A DNA stretch of 37,941 nt from JBBSMX01 sp038232935 (GTDB lineage Bacteria; Bacteroidota; Rhodothermia; Rhodothermales; JANQRZ01). Position numbers and translations under genes: made by a program. Location of the stretch: NCBI GenBank assembly GCA_038232935.1, contig JBBSMX010000026.1, forward strand, positions 1 through 37,941, in the 5' to 3' direction. The notes under the pieces are model-generated. The model searched no databases and was not told the origin of the DNA. It saw nothing but the letters and a program-made list of their open reading frames with translations. Of the stretch, positions 1 through 9,001 are shown one piece after another (within the stretch, counting starts at the first letter, position 1; the number at the start of each line of letters is the position of its first letter).

Positions 1-72
1 CTTGACGATGGCGGGCGCGGCCGTGCAGTGGGGGGCGGGGCAGACCTCGCCGGCACGAGCGAACTCGGACAT
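1..72 (-). CDS. N-terminal fragment of an unidentified protein
   Basis: A minus-strand frame opens with ATG at 72 and runs off the left edge after 24 codons. A GAGG stretch about 8 bases upstream could act as a ribosome binding site. The visible N-terminus has a CPAPHC cluster, so a metal site is possible, but there is too little sequence to assign a family. It follows the small gene at 116-331 on the same strand by 43 bases and could be its operon partner. Confidence 0.35.
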   Translation of the reverse strand, partial: MSEFARAGEVCPAPHCTAAPAIVK

Positions 73-115
73 GGGAGACCTCGGAAGAGGGAGTCGAAGA
101 GTACGTCATAGCCCG

Positions 116-331
116 TCAACACACAACTGGGAGACTACCGAAAAGTACATTTTGACGGATGGGATCATTCAAGCCGTCGTAACGCTCCTCGATTACCGCC
201 TGGAGGATGAGATCGTCAGGGCAGTTATAAACGTTTGGGGATCGTCTACGATACCTCACGAACGACTGACCCATCGCCTTGGCAGCATCAGCGAAAGGTG
301 TACGTTTGGCTATCCAATTACGGAGTCCCAT
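116..331 (-). CDS. Small protein of unknown function (71 aa)
   Basis: I do not recognise the family. The frame is open from 376, but the ATG at 331 (protein beginning MGLRNWIAKRTPF) gives a more protein-like product of 71 residues; the longer form would be 86. It is soluble and charged, with a basic RYRRR patch near residue 27, then an acidic-hydrophobic helix-like stretch (DDLILQAVIEERYDGL), and it ends in Cys. There is no signal peptide or membrane segment. Base composition is clearly less GC-rich than the downstream operons, which fits transferred or poorly adapted DNA. The competing plus-strand frame (2-388) has a random-looking composition and covers the other gene start, so I prefer this one. 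Confidence 0.45.
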   Translation of the reverse strand: MGLRNWIAKRTPFADAAKAMGQSFVRYRRRSPNVYNCPDDLILQAVIEERYDGLNDPIRQNVLFGSLPVVC

Positions 332-461
332 GATAATGGGGTGATTTCGCGGAGAGTCGGCGTGCCTCGTGGTCATCTATACAACTAAGCAACAGCAAAC
401 CAACGACAACGACAATACCCGCCCTCCTCCAACCGAAATGACAGTAGCGGCCGGATGAAAA

Positions 462-482
462 CCCTTACCCTTACCCTTGCCC
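462..482 (-). other. G-quadruplex-forming repeat on the minus strand
   Basis: The plus strand reads as three CCCTTA-like units followed by a fourth CCC. The minus strand therefore carries four GGG runs separated by three-base loops (CAA, TAA, TAA). This fits the G3-N3 pattern of a stable quadruplex. It lies between the tRNA-Lys terminator and the start of the small gene at 116-331, so it would be in that gene's 5' leader or promoter. Confidence 0.5.
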
Positions 483-493
483 TCCATAAAATG

Positions 494-531
494 GAAGGCC
501 CCTATGTCTCTAGTTAAAGGGACATAGGGGC
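494..531 (-). terminator. Rho-independent terminator of tRNA-Lys
   Basis: An 11-bp perfect stem (498-508 with 521-531, GCCCCTATGTC) has a 12-base loop. Read on the minus strand it is followed within a few bases by a T-rich stretch (CCATTTTAT). It starts 10 bases after the 3' end of the tRNA gene, the expected place for the terminator of a single tRNA transcript. Confidence 0.7.
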
Positions 532-541
532 TGTTCTCCAG

Positions 542-614
<73 letters not shown>

Positions 615-689
615 GCGGGGATGTCCAAAATAACCACGGGAGCTGGACGTGGTTCCGGTTCCCGTTGAAGCGTACTTGAAGAGCGAGCC

Positions 690-1169
690 TCAACTGAGCC
701 CGTCTGGATACGCCAACGGGCGGGCAATGGACTCGCTGTCTACCTGCTCACGGATCTGATAGGCGTACGTGTGCATCGCGGCGATCTCTTCCAGAGAGAT
801 ACCGAGTTCGATACGCACGGCCTCGAGCGTCTGCGGCTCTCCCGGCTCAATCTCGCCGTCGGCGAGGGCCACGTCTACGAGGTTGAGCATCAAACCGCGC
901 CGGACCGTCTCGTCGGTGTCTTTGAGGAGGTCGAGGCAGGCGCGCAGCGAGGGCGGAGAGATGCTGAGGGCAAAGGCGCGTTGGCGCGAGTCCTCGGAGA
1001 GATCGTCGAGGTGGAGCGATTCGAGGATTTGGTCGGACTCGCGCTCGTCGATGGAGTCGTCGGCGGCAGCGAGGGCGAAGAGGGCGCCGTAGAAGGCGAG
1101 GCGCTGCCGCTCGGAAAGCGCCGAGAGGTCAAGGAGGGAAGGGGTGAGAGGACGTTGGGTTTCAGCCAT
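690..1169 (-). CDS. TerB-like (tellurite-resistance TerB superfamily) protein
   Basis: A 159-residue soluble, acidic, all-helical protein. Two acidic loop-helix modules are visible, one around residues 34-45 (AAADDSIDERESDQI) and one around 101-112 (ALADGEIEPGEPQTL). This paired (A)xADGxIxxxE pattern is the hallmark of the TerB/DjlA-type fold, where the acidic residues can bind a metal. The family is found as a stress-linked or scaffold domain and its reaction, if any, is not established. It is the last gene of the minus-strand run, 33 bases after the flavoprotein gene. No tellurite-resistance operon (terC, terD) is present, so the name indicates fold and not a proven phenotype. Confidence 0.75.
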   Translation of the reverse strand: MAETQRPLTPSLLDLSALSERQRLAFYGALFALAAADDSIDERESDQILESLHLDDLSEDSRQRAFALSISPPSLRACLDLLKDTDETVRRGLMLNLVDVALADGEIEPGEPQTLEAVRIELGISLEEIAAMHTYAYQIREQVDSESIARPLAYPDGLS

Positions 1170-1202
1170 GTATTCGGAGTGGAAGTCGGTCGGAGAGGAG
1201 GG

Positions 1203-2450
1203 TTAAGATACAAACGATGTCGCGCGATTCGCAGCCGCGGCCTCGCGGCCGAAGAGTCGGCGGAGTGAGGCATCTCGCCAGGTCGGGCTGTACTTCCGCA
1301 TCCACCGGCGGTCCACGAAGTGTTTGAGTCGCAGGATGGATCCGCCGCGCAGCCAGATGCCTGCGGAGACCCAGAGGCCGGTGGGCTCGCCAGTCGAGAG
1401 GATGAGGGGCGTGACGGGGTAAGGGGCGAACGTATCGAAACGAGCAGTGTCGAGGGAGAGGCCGGATTGCAGGGCGCCGAGCGCCCTATCGACGTTCGCG
1501 CGGAGCGTCGGGCCCTGCTTCACGGCGTTGACGCCGATCTTTTTCATGTGCGGATGCCCGGCGAGGGTAGCGCAGTCTCCCGCCGCAAACAGCCACGGCG
1601 TGGAGGGGCACTGCATCGTGTCGGCGACGCGCAGGAAGCCCTTGCCGTCTACCGGCAGGCCGGCGTTTCGGAAGAGCGGCGGCCCGGCCGAACCGGTTGC
1701 CCACAGCACGCAATCGGCTGCGATACGGGTGCCGTCCTTCAGCAGCACATGCCCGTCTTCGCACGCTTTGACTTCGGTGGAAAGGCGGACGCTGACGCCA
1801 CGCCGTTCCAGCCTGCGTCGGACCTCTCGTTGTAGTTCCGCTGGGAGGTGCGGTAACAGCGCATCTGACGGCTCGAAGACGGTCAGGTGAATGGCCTCGG
1901 GCCGTACCGCGCACACACGTGCGCTGAGGTTGAGCGCTATCTCGACCCCCGCCGCTCCGCCGCCGACGATGGTGACGTGCTGCGTGTCGGTGCGTTCGGT
2001 GAGCGCCTCACGCACGAATCTCTCCAGCGCCGCGATGTGGTGCAGCGGCTTCGTCAGCACGGCGCTGCCCGCCTGCTCGCGGTGCGGGTTGACGCTCCCG
2101 ATGTCGAATACCGCGAGGTCACACGGAACGGTCTCACCGGAGGACGTCACGATGCCGGGTGGATCGAGTGAGAGGGCCGTCACGCGTGCCTGCCGAAAGG
2201 TGACGCCTGCGGCGGCGCAGAGCTGCCGGAGATCGATCTGCACCTGCTCGGGCGAGTAGACGCCGCCGAGGTGCTCGGGGACCATCCCGGAGTAAAACAG
2301 TGCGTTCCACTCATCGATAAGCGTGACCGCGACGCCGCGCCGCGTCCACTCCTCCGCGTGTTTCAAGAGCGGCATCATCGCGTGGCCCCCGCCAACGAGG
2401 AGGAGCTGGAGGAGCTTCCCGTTTACAGTCTCTGATTTTCGGTTGGGCAC
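1203..2450 (-). CDS. FAD/NAD(P)-dependent oxidoreductase, SelD-associated NDH-2-like type
   Basis: A 415-residue flavoprotein of the pyridine nucleotide-disulfide reductase fold. The FAD-binding loop is VGGGHA near residue 19, in place of the usual GxGxxG. The second Rossmann motif is VGGGAAGVEIALNL near residue 162, and the FAD-contacting ATG and AAGDCA motifs follow. The LVGGGHA start, the YSGMVPEHLGG stretch and the ending with VDRRWMRKY match the stand-alone relatives of the NADH-dehydrogenase-like domain fused to SelD in some bacteria. Electron acceptor and physiological role are unknown. No disulfide redox-active CxxxxC pair is seen, so it is not a classical disulfide reductase. It lies 49 bases downstream of the MoxR gene. 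Confidence 0.8.
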   Translation of the reverse strand: MPNRKSETVNGKLLQLLLVGGGHAMMPLLKHAEEWTRRGVAVTLIDEWNALFYSGMVPEHLGGVYSPEQVQIDLRQLCAAAGVTFRQARVTALSLDPPGIVTSSGETVPCDLAVFDIGSVNPHREQAGSAVLTKPLHHIAALERFVREALTERTDTQHVTIVGGGAAGVEIALNLSARVCAVRPEAIHLTVFEPSDALLPHLPAELQREVRRRLERRGVSVRLSTEVKACEDGHVLLKDGTRIAADCVLWATGSAGPPLFRNAGLPVDGKGFLRVADTMQCPSTPWLFAAGDCATLAGHPHMKKIGVNAVKQGPTLRANVDRALGALQSGLSLDTARFDTFAPYPVTPLILSTGEPTGLWVSAGIWLRGGSILRLKHFVDRRWMRKYSPTWRDASLRRLFGREAAAANRATSFVS

Positions 2451-2499
2451 GAACGGCCGTGGGCGAGAAACGGAAACGGAAAACGAGAAACCGAAGGCG

Positions 2500-3489
<990 letters not shown>

Positions 3490-3532
3490 GCTGGGGACGG
3501 GGATCGGGAGTCGAAGAGGGGGAGTCCGGTCG

Positions 3533-4873
3533 CTATCCGGCGATCTCGGGCGGGCGGAGCCGGTCGTCTTTGATGGCGACGTAGACGGACGCGCGCAGCT
3601 TGTTGATCCACGCTTCCATCTCCCGCTGGCGCTTTTCCTGAAGCGCGAACTCCTCGATGAGCGGGTAGTCGTCAGCGAGGGTCATAGGGTGGGTCGGCGT
3701 GCGCCGCTGGAGCAGGACGATCTGGTACGCCTGCCGCCCGTCGAGCAGCTCGACATTGGCCGGGTGGCTGATCTCACCTACCTCCAGCGTGTCGAGCAAC
3801 TGCTTCCAGGCTGGGCTGAGGGCGTCGTAGCGGAGGTCCCGATCCCCGGTCTGGGGGACGACCACGTTCCCGCCGCGCGCGGCCGAGGTCTCGTCTTCGG
3901 AGAACTCCTTAGCGAGGAGAGCGAAGGAGGCACCCTTGGTTACGACCGAGTCCCGCACCATGTCGAGCGTGGCGATCGCGGAGGTCGGGTCGGTGCGGGA
4001 CTCGTCGATGCGGACGAGGACGTGGTTGAAGTCCACGACGTCGCCGAGCCGGCTGTTGAGCCGCATGACGTGGAAGCCGAACTGCGTTTCGAACACCTGC
4101 GAGAGCTGATCCGGTTGGAGCGTCGCGGCGATCGCGCCGAACTCGGGGACGAGGTCGCGGATGTTGACGCTCGCGTAGCGGCCACCGCGTGCGGCGCTAC
4201 CGGGGTCCTCGGAGTAGCGGCCGGCCATCGCCTCCATCGTGGCGGCACCGGTGGCGATGGAGTCGCGAATGGCGTTGATCTTGGCGCGGGCTTCGTCGCG
4301 GGCTTCCTGATCCACCACGGGGAACTGCACGACGTTCGCGACGCGGACGAGCTTGGGCACCTCGGGGATGGAGTCCGCCGGGATCTTGCTAAACCACTCC
4401 CGGACCTCTTGGGGGGTGATGCGGATCTCGAAGTACTTGCGCCGCTGGAGCGTCTGAGCAAGGAGCTGGTCGCGGACCTGCTGCCGGAAGTCCTCACGGA
4501 GCTGCGCGAGGCTCTTCCCGTAGAGCTGCATCACCTGCTCCTCGCCGCCGACCTGGCTCGCGAGCGCTTCCGTCCGCTGGTCGAGCGCGTCGTTGACCTC
4601 GTCGAGCGAGACGACGATTGTCGTGTCGCGCTTGGCGTGCTCGACGAGGACATCCTGCGAGATGAGGTCGTCGAGGGCGCGGCGGCGGACCTCGTCGGTG
4701 ACTGCCTCGCCGCGCGTCATCTGGAGCGCGAGAGCCTCGACATCGGAGCGGAGGATCACGTTGCTCCCGACGACAGCCACGATGCCGTCCACCTGGCCGA
4801 CGGGTTGAGCCGCGACCATAGGCGCGAAGAGGAGGGCCGCGACGAGCGCAGAGAACAGGCGAGGAAAGGTCAT
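3533..4873 (-). CDS. SurA-like periplasmic peptidyl-prolyl isomerase/chaperone
   Basis: A 446-residue exported foldase. The ATG at 4873 is chosen because it gives a signal peptide (MTFPRLFSALVAALLFAPMV, AxA-type cleavage site before QPVG). A SurA N-terminal helical domain spans about residues 25-160. A first parvulin (rotamase) domain spans about 175-272 and a second, more divergent one about 280-390. A helical tail follows. The order signal-N domain-parvulin-parvulin-tail is that of SurA, which escorts outer-membrane beta-barrel proteins through the periplasm. It is the third foldase in a row in this operon, following the lipoprotein foldase gene with a 162-base gap. Confidence 0.9.
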   Translation of the reverse strand: MTFPRLFSALVAALLFAPMVAAQPVGQVDGIVAVVGSNVILRSDVEALALQMTRGEAVTDEVRRRALDDLISQDVLVEHAKRDTTIVVSLDEVNDALDQRTEALASQVGGEEQVMQLYGKSLAQLREDFRQQVRDQLLAQTLQRRKYFEIRITPQEVREWFSKIPADSIPEVPKLVRVANVVQFPVVDQEARDEARAKINAIRDSIATGAATMEAMAGRYSEDPGSAARGGRYASVNIRDLVPEFGAIAATLQPDQLSQVFETQFGFHVMRLNSRLGDVVDFNHVLVRIDESRTDPTSAIATLDMVRDSVVTKGASFALLAKEFSEDETSAARGGNVVVPQTGDRDLRYDALSPAWKQLLDTLEVGEISHPANVELLDGRQAYQIVLLQRRTPTHPMTLADDYPLIEEFALQEKRQREMEAWINKLRASVYVAIKDDRLRPPEIAG

Positions 4874-5035
4874 AAACGAAAGCGTACTCGGTGGGGGATA
4901 GGCGGAACGCGCAGTGGCAGTCATTCAGTGTGCCGGACGCGCGACGGGGTTTGATCCCTTAGGGAAGAGGGGGTGGGGGCGTGGGTGAACGAAGCAGGGA
5001 GGTATAGGGATGTCAGCCGGGCACGGCGGCCGGCA

Positions 5036-5929
5036 TCACGGCGTCCCGTTGGAGCGAACCTCGGGTTCGCGGATGTCCAGCTCGTCGCGGGCCTCGGCCT
5101 CGCTACGGAGCCGTTGGACGTGACGGGCCACCATCTTCTTCCGCGCCTGAATCGTCACCTGACGGCGCAGCTCGTCCTCGATCCACTCCAGCTTCGGCTC
5201 CTCCCCGGCGGCGATGCGGTCCACGAGTTGGAGGACGAAATAGGTGTCGCCGTCGTCGAGGACGGAGCTGATCTGGCCGGGGCCGAGCTGGGGGAGGGCC
5301 TGCCACACGGACGACTCATCGGAGGTGAGCAGCCGGCTCTCGGGGACGTACTCGCGAGCAAGGGCGAGGGAGGCCGCGGTGTCGGCGGCGAACGAACGGG
5401 CGGCGACCTCCCACAGCGAGTCCTGCTGGGCGCCGAGCATCGCCTGCTGCATCGCTCGCCGGGCCGTCTCGGCGCTGTCGCGCGTAGCCGTTTCGATGAA
5501 CCGGACGCGCACGTAGGGCTCGCGCAGGCGGAGCCGGTCCTTGTTCCGCTCGAAGTAGCTCTCCAGCTCCGGCCGGCTGAAGGCGGCGGTGTCCTCGTCG
5601 TAGAGCGCGGCGAGCAGGGCGGCGGCGAGCACGGCGCGTTCGTTCTCGGCAAGCTGGCGCTGGACGTCGGGGCGGTCGCGGAGGCCGCGCTCCTCGGCTT
5701 CGCGGGCCATCAACTCCGCCGTCACCCACTGCTCGATCACCTGCTGCCGCGCCGTCACGCTGTCGATGCCGGCGGGCACGGCAGCGAGCGCGGCCGTGAG
5801 GTCGGCCTCCGTCAACGTCTCGTCACCGACGCGCACGACGTACTTGCCGGGCGCTGGGGCCGGTTTCTCGCACCCGGCCGTCAGCCCGACGGCGAGCACG
5901 AGCGCGAGCAAGAGGACAGTGCGAAGCAT
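5036..5929 (-). CDS. Lipoprotein foldase with degenerate parvulin-like domain
   Basis: A 297-residue lipoprotein. The ATG at 5929 gives a clear type-II signal (MLRTVLLLALVLAVGLTAGC, lipobox LTAGC, Cys20); the frame is open further upstream to 6022 but through repeat-like DNA. The body has a SurA/PpiC N-terminal pattern (YVVRVGDETLTEADLTAAL at about 29-47). A C-terminal region then resembles a parvulin domain (GQISSVLDDGDTYFVLQLVD) but lacks the usual catalytic HIL...F.GY.I spacing. I read it as a chaperone that has probably lost isomerase activity. It sits between two parvulin foldases on the same strand, so a role in outer-membrane protein biogenesis is likely. Confidence 0.8.
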   Translation of the reverse strand: MLRTVLLLALVLAVGLTAGCEKPAPAPGKYVVRVGDETLTEADLTAALAAVPAGIDSVTARQQVIEQWVTAELMAREAEERGLRDRPDVQRQLAENERAVLAAALLAALYDEDTAAFSRPELESYFERNKDRLRLREPYVRVRFIETATRDSAETARRAMQQAMLGAQQDSLWEVAARSFAADTAASLALAREYVPESRLLTSDESSVWQALPQLGPGQISSVLDDGDTYFVLQLVDRIAAGEEPKLEWIEDELRRQVTIQARKKMVARHVQRLRSEAEARDELDIREPEVRSNGTP

Positions 5930-5974
5930 GAGGGGACCTACCGTTTCGGCTGGACTAGCCGTACAGCTCGGGAC

Positions 5975-6043
5975 GTGATGCGTGATGCGTGAGATCGAGC
6001 GCCGCCGGCGAGCTCGTCTCACCCATCACGTTTCACGCATCAC
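5975..6043. repeat. Intergenic inverted repeat between two foldase genes
   Basis: The 11-mer GTGATGCGTGA occurs twice in overlap (5975-5985 and 5982-5992). Its reverse complement is at 6033-6043, and an imperfect copy at 6018-6029. The two sides can pair through a long hairpin, GTGATGCGTGAGATCGAGC with GCTCGTCTCACCCATCAC. The 3' arm covers the stop codon of the upstream foldase gene (TGA at 6042-6040). This may be a dispersed palindrome or an mRNA processing/attenuation element; there is no T-run after it on either strand. Confidence 0.6.
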
Positions 6044-8085
6044 ATATCAGAGTTGCCGGTAGCCGCGCTCATCGCGTCGCCCTCGGCGAAGGCACCGCGG
6101 AGCCGCTCGGGGAACAGCTCGGCGTGGTACTGGCGGCGAAGCCGGGCGCGGAGCTGCTCGTCGAGCACGTCCTGATAGCTAGCGACGACCTGTGCGCGGG
6201 CCTCCTCGAACGTCATCGGGCGCGGCGGCTCGATGGCGGCGAGGTAGAGGATGGCCTTCCGGCTCTGGTACGGGAGCACCGGCGTCCGCTGCCCGACGTT
6301 GAGCGTGAGTGCCTGATCGAAGAACGAGTCGTTCGCCTGGCTGACGTAGACCGTATCGACCCGAACCTCCTGCTCGGCGCCGGTCAACATCGCCTCCACC
6401 TCGGTCGGCGTCTTTCCTGCGTCGAGGGCAGAAGCGGCGATCTGGAGGAGCGAATCGTTCCGACTGTAGAAGCCGACGATGCGCCGCCGCTCGGGGAAGT
6501 TGTAGTCGCTCTTGTTGGCCTCGAAGTAACGCATGAGGGCGAGGGAGTCACGCGTGGCCGCGTTCCAGACGGAGTCCTCGGAGATGCGGAAGAGGAGCAC
6601 ACCGTCGGCGTAGTCCTGCATGATCCGCCGGAAGTCCGGGTCCCGGTCCTCGAGCTGGTACGCGGCGAGCTCGACGGCCTGCTCGTTGAGGTAGTCGTTG
6701 GCGAGCGTGAGGAGTTGCGCGAGCTGGTCGCTGGACGGGGCGACGCGCGTCTGCCGGAGGTAGTCGGCGAGGCCGCCGAGCGCGAACGTCGAGTCCCCGG
6801 TGGTGGCGAAGGTGCTGTCGCTGTACGGGCCGAAGCGGGTGACGACGGCGTTGCGGAGCAGGCTGTCGGGGGGATACGAAGCGGTGGCGCGGCGAACGGC
6901 CGCCTCGTCCAACCGGCTCCCGACCTTATCCCGGAACTCCCGGCCGACGGCCTGCCGCCGGACGGCCGTGCGCGGCAGGCGCTCGGCGAGCTGCTTCAGA
7001 TCCGGGTACGCTTCGTCGTAGGTCGGCATCTCTTTCTTGCCGGTGAGCTTGATGAGGTGGTAGCCGAACGGCGTCTCTACCACATCGGACACGTCCCCGA
7101 CGTTTTGGAGCTCGTAGGCCGCATCGGCGAAGGGCTCCACCATCCGCACCCGGTTGAAGTAGCCGAGATCGCCGCCCTTCTGGCCCGAGGCCTGGTCGTC
7201 GGAGTACTGCCGAGCCAGCGTGGCGAAGTCTTCCCCGGCGAGGATGCGCTGCCGGAGCGACCGAGCGAGTTCGAGGGCCTGCGTCGAGTCGGCGGCCGTG
7301 GCGTCGGGGCCGAGCCGGATGAGGATGTGCGAGGCGTTGATCTCCGGCGATGCGGCCCGCCGGTCGGTGACTTCGAGGATGTGGTAGCCGAAGCTCGTAC
7401 GGAAGACGGGCGACACCTCGCCGACGGGCGTGGCGTACGCCTGCCGCTCGAAGGCGTCGATCATCCGGCCCCCCGTGAAATAGCCGAGGTCGCCCCGGTT
7501 GCGCTGAACCGAGGGGTCCTCGGAGTTGCGGACGGCGAGGGTGGCGAAGTCGGCCCCGGCGGCGAGCGAGTCGCGGATCGCCGACAGCTTGTTGTAGGCG
7601 GCGAGCGTGTCGGACGGCGGGGCGTTCTCGTCCAGGCGGATCAGGATGTGCGCGGCCCTGATTTCCTCGTTCTGCTTCTCATAGAGGTCGCGAATGATGC
7701 CGTCGAGGACTTCGCGCTCTAGGAAGTACGGCTTGGCGAGTTGGGTGCGGTAGTCGTTGACCTCCTGCACGAGCGCCGTGTCCTTGTCGAGCCCGATGTC
7801 GCGGGCCTGCTGGACTTTGAGGCGGAAGTCGACGTAGCGCGAGAGGAAGTCGGCATAGGCCGGGAACGAGTCCTGCGCCGCCGCCTCGCGGCCACCGACG
7901 GCGAGGGCGTAGCGATCTTCGAACTCGTTCAGGGTCAGCGTCTCGCCGGCAAATTCGGCGACCACGCGGTCGTCCGAGGAGCCCGAGGATATCATACCGC
8001 CGGACGAGCAGCCGGCGAAGAGGGATACGAGGAGGCCCGCCAGCGCGAGGGTGGGCAGTACGGTGGAGGGTCGGAGTCGCTGCAT
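6040..8085 (-). CDS. PpiD/PpiC-like lipoprotein with two parvulin domains
   Basis: A 681-residue lipoprotein foldase. Lipobox LFAGC puts the acylated cysteine at residue 26. A SurA-type N-terminal region (about 40-135) is followed by parvulin domain 1 (about 141-241, from AAHILIRL to SFGYHILEV) and parvulin domain 2 (about 249-348, from ASHILIRL to PFGYHLIKL). Both keep the H-I-L and F-G-Y-H core. A long helical C-terminal half of about 330 residues has no motif I recognise. It is the first gene of the minus-strand run. The 273-bp region to the divergent sigma-factor gene must hold its promoter. Confidence 0.88.
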   Translation of the reverse strand: MQRLRPSTVLPTLALAGLLVSLFAGCSSGGMISSGSSDDRVVAEFAGETLTLNEFEDRYALAVGGREAAAQDSFPAYADFLSRYVDFRLKVQQARDIGLDKDTALVQEVNDYRTQLAKPYFLEREVLDGIIRDLYEKQNEEIRAAHILIRLDENAPPSDTLAAYNKLSAIRDSLAAGADFATLAVRNSEDPSVQRNRGDLGYFTGGRMIDAFERQAYATPVGEVSPVFRTSFGYHILEVTDRRAASPEINASHILIRLGPDATAADSTQALELARSLRQRILAGEDFATLARQYSDDQASGQKGGDLGYFNRVRMVEPFADAAYELQNVGDVSDVVETPFGYHLIKLTGKKEMPTYDEAYPDLKQLAERLPRTAVRRQAVGREFRDKVGSRLDEAAVRRATASYPPDSLLRNAVVTRFGPYSDSTFATTGDSTFALGGLADYLRQTRVAPSSDQLAQLLTLANDYLNEQAVELAAYQLEDRDPDFRRIMQDYADGVLLFRISEDSVWNAATRDSLALMRYFEANKSDYNFPERRRIVGFYSRNDSLLQIAASALDAGKTPTEVEAMLTGAEQEVRVDTVYVSQANDSFFDQALTLNVGQRTPVLPYQSRKAILYLAAIEPPRPMTFEEARAQVVASYQDVLDEQLRARLRRQYHAELFPERLRGAFAEGDAMSAATGNSDM

Positions 8086-8300
8086 GATCTGAGGTGGGTT
8101 TACTGCGGACGGTTCGCCAAGGGCGTATTCCTCGAAGCGAGCGAAAATACACCGGGTCGGCGGGCCGTGCCGATTCGGTGGTTAAAGCGTCGGAGAAGAA
8201 CGCTGAGGAAGTCGGGGGGTGGGGGGGCAGGAGCCAGAGGTCCGGGGGGTACACAATTCGACCTCCAACTCCTGGCTTCCGCCCCTCGACTCGCACGAGC

Positions 8301-8326
8301 AACTTTCGGTGAAGGCCCGTGTCTAC
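8301..8326 (+). promoter_or_regulatory. Candidate ECF-type promoter upstream of the sigma-factor gene
   Basis: GCAACTTTC (AAC at 8301-8303) resembles the AAC-containing -35 of ECF promoters, and CGTGTCTAC (GTCTAC at 8321-8326) resembles the -10. They are spaced 15 bases apart, ending 32 bases before the ATG of the ECF sigma gene. ECF sigma factors commonly transcribe their own gene, so an autoregulatory promoter is the expected arrangement. The call rests on similarity to general ECF consensus and is not specific. Confidence 0.4.
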
Positions 8327-8358
8327 TTGTAAATCCTCGCCGTTAGCGCCCCCTGCCC

Positions 8359-8946
8359 ATGACGCCGGACGACCGTTCTCTCATCGAGGCCTTTCAGTCG
8401 GGCGACGAGTTCGCCTTCGTCGCCCTGTACAACCGCTACAAAGGGCCGGTCTACGCCTTCTGCGTCAAGATGCTGCTCGACCGGGTGGCGGCGGAGGACG
8501 TGTTACAGGAGACGTTCGTACGCGTCTACGAGAACCGCGAACGGCTCACCCGGCCCGGCTCGTTCAAGGCGTGGCTCTTTACGATCGCCCGGAACCAGTG
8601 CCTCAACCAGCTCCGGCAGCAGGGGCGGCAGGTCCCGCTCGGCGATACGGAGCCCCCGGCGCGGGGCGAGACTCCGTTCTCGCAACTGATGAAGAGCGAG
8701 CAGGTGGACCTCGTCAACGAGTACCTCGGCCACCTCAAACCGGAATACCGCGAGGTCATCGTGCTGCGGGAGTACCAGAACCTGTCCTACGAGGAAATCG
8801 CGGCCGTGACGCGCAACACGGTGAGCTCGGTCAAGAGCCGGCTGTTCAAAGCCCGCCGCAAGCTCGGCGCGTTCCTCAAGCCGATCCTCGATCCGGAGCC
8901 CGCGACCCTCAGATCAGCGGCAGTGCCTGAAACTCCGCGCCCCTAA
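8359..8946 (+). CDS. ECF-family RNA polymerase sigma factor
   Basis: A 195-residue sigma-70-family protein with only regions 2 and 4. Region 2 spans about residues 15-88, including DVLQETFVRVYE (core binding) and FKAWLFTIARNQCLNQLR (-10 recognition). Region 4 spans about 117-172, with the helix-turn-helix LSYEEIAAVTRNTVSSVKSRLFKARRKL. The linker is short, as in the ECF group. The next gene, 55 bases on, encodes a membrane protein placed and built like its anti-sigma factor. The signal that releases this sigma and its regulon cannot be read from the sequence. Confidence 0.95.
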   Translation: MTPDDRSLIEAFQSGDEFAFVALYNRYKGPVYAFCVKMLLDRVAAEDVLQETFVRVYENRERLTRPGSFKAWLFTIARNQCLNQLRQQGRQVPLGDTEPPARGETPFSQLMKSEQVDLVNEYLGHLKPEYREVIVLREYQNLSYEEIAAVTRNTVSSVKSRLFKARRKLGAFLKPILDPEPATLRSAAVPETPRP

Positions 8947-9001
8947 ATCCGTCCCGCACGAACCCCACCGTCTTACGCCCGACCGCCCCACACCCGCTCG
9001 C

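Noticed and set aside
2..388. Plus-strand 128-codon open frame at the left edge
   Set aside because: Composition looks random and it lies over the starts of two minus-strand frames; no motif or signal supports it.
690..1169. Tellurite-resistance operon
   Set aside because: Only a TerB-fold protein is present, with no terC, terD or terZ-type neighbours.
1203..2450. Complete selenium-metabolism locus
   Set aside because: The flavoprotein resembles the SelD-linked domain, but no selD, selA, selB or tRNA-Sec is seen.
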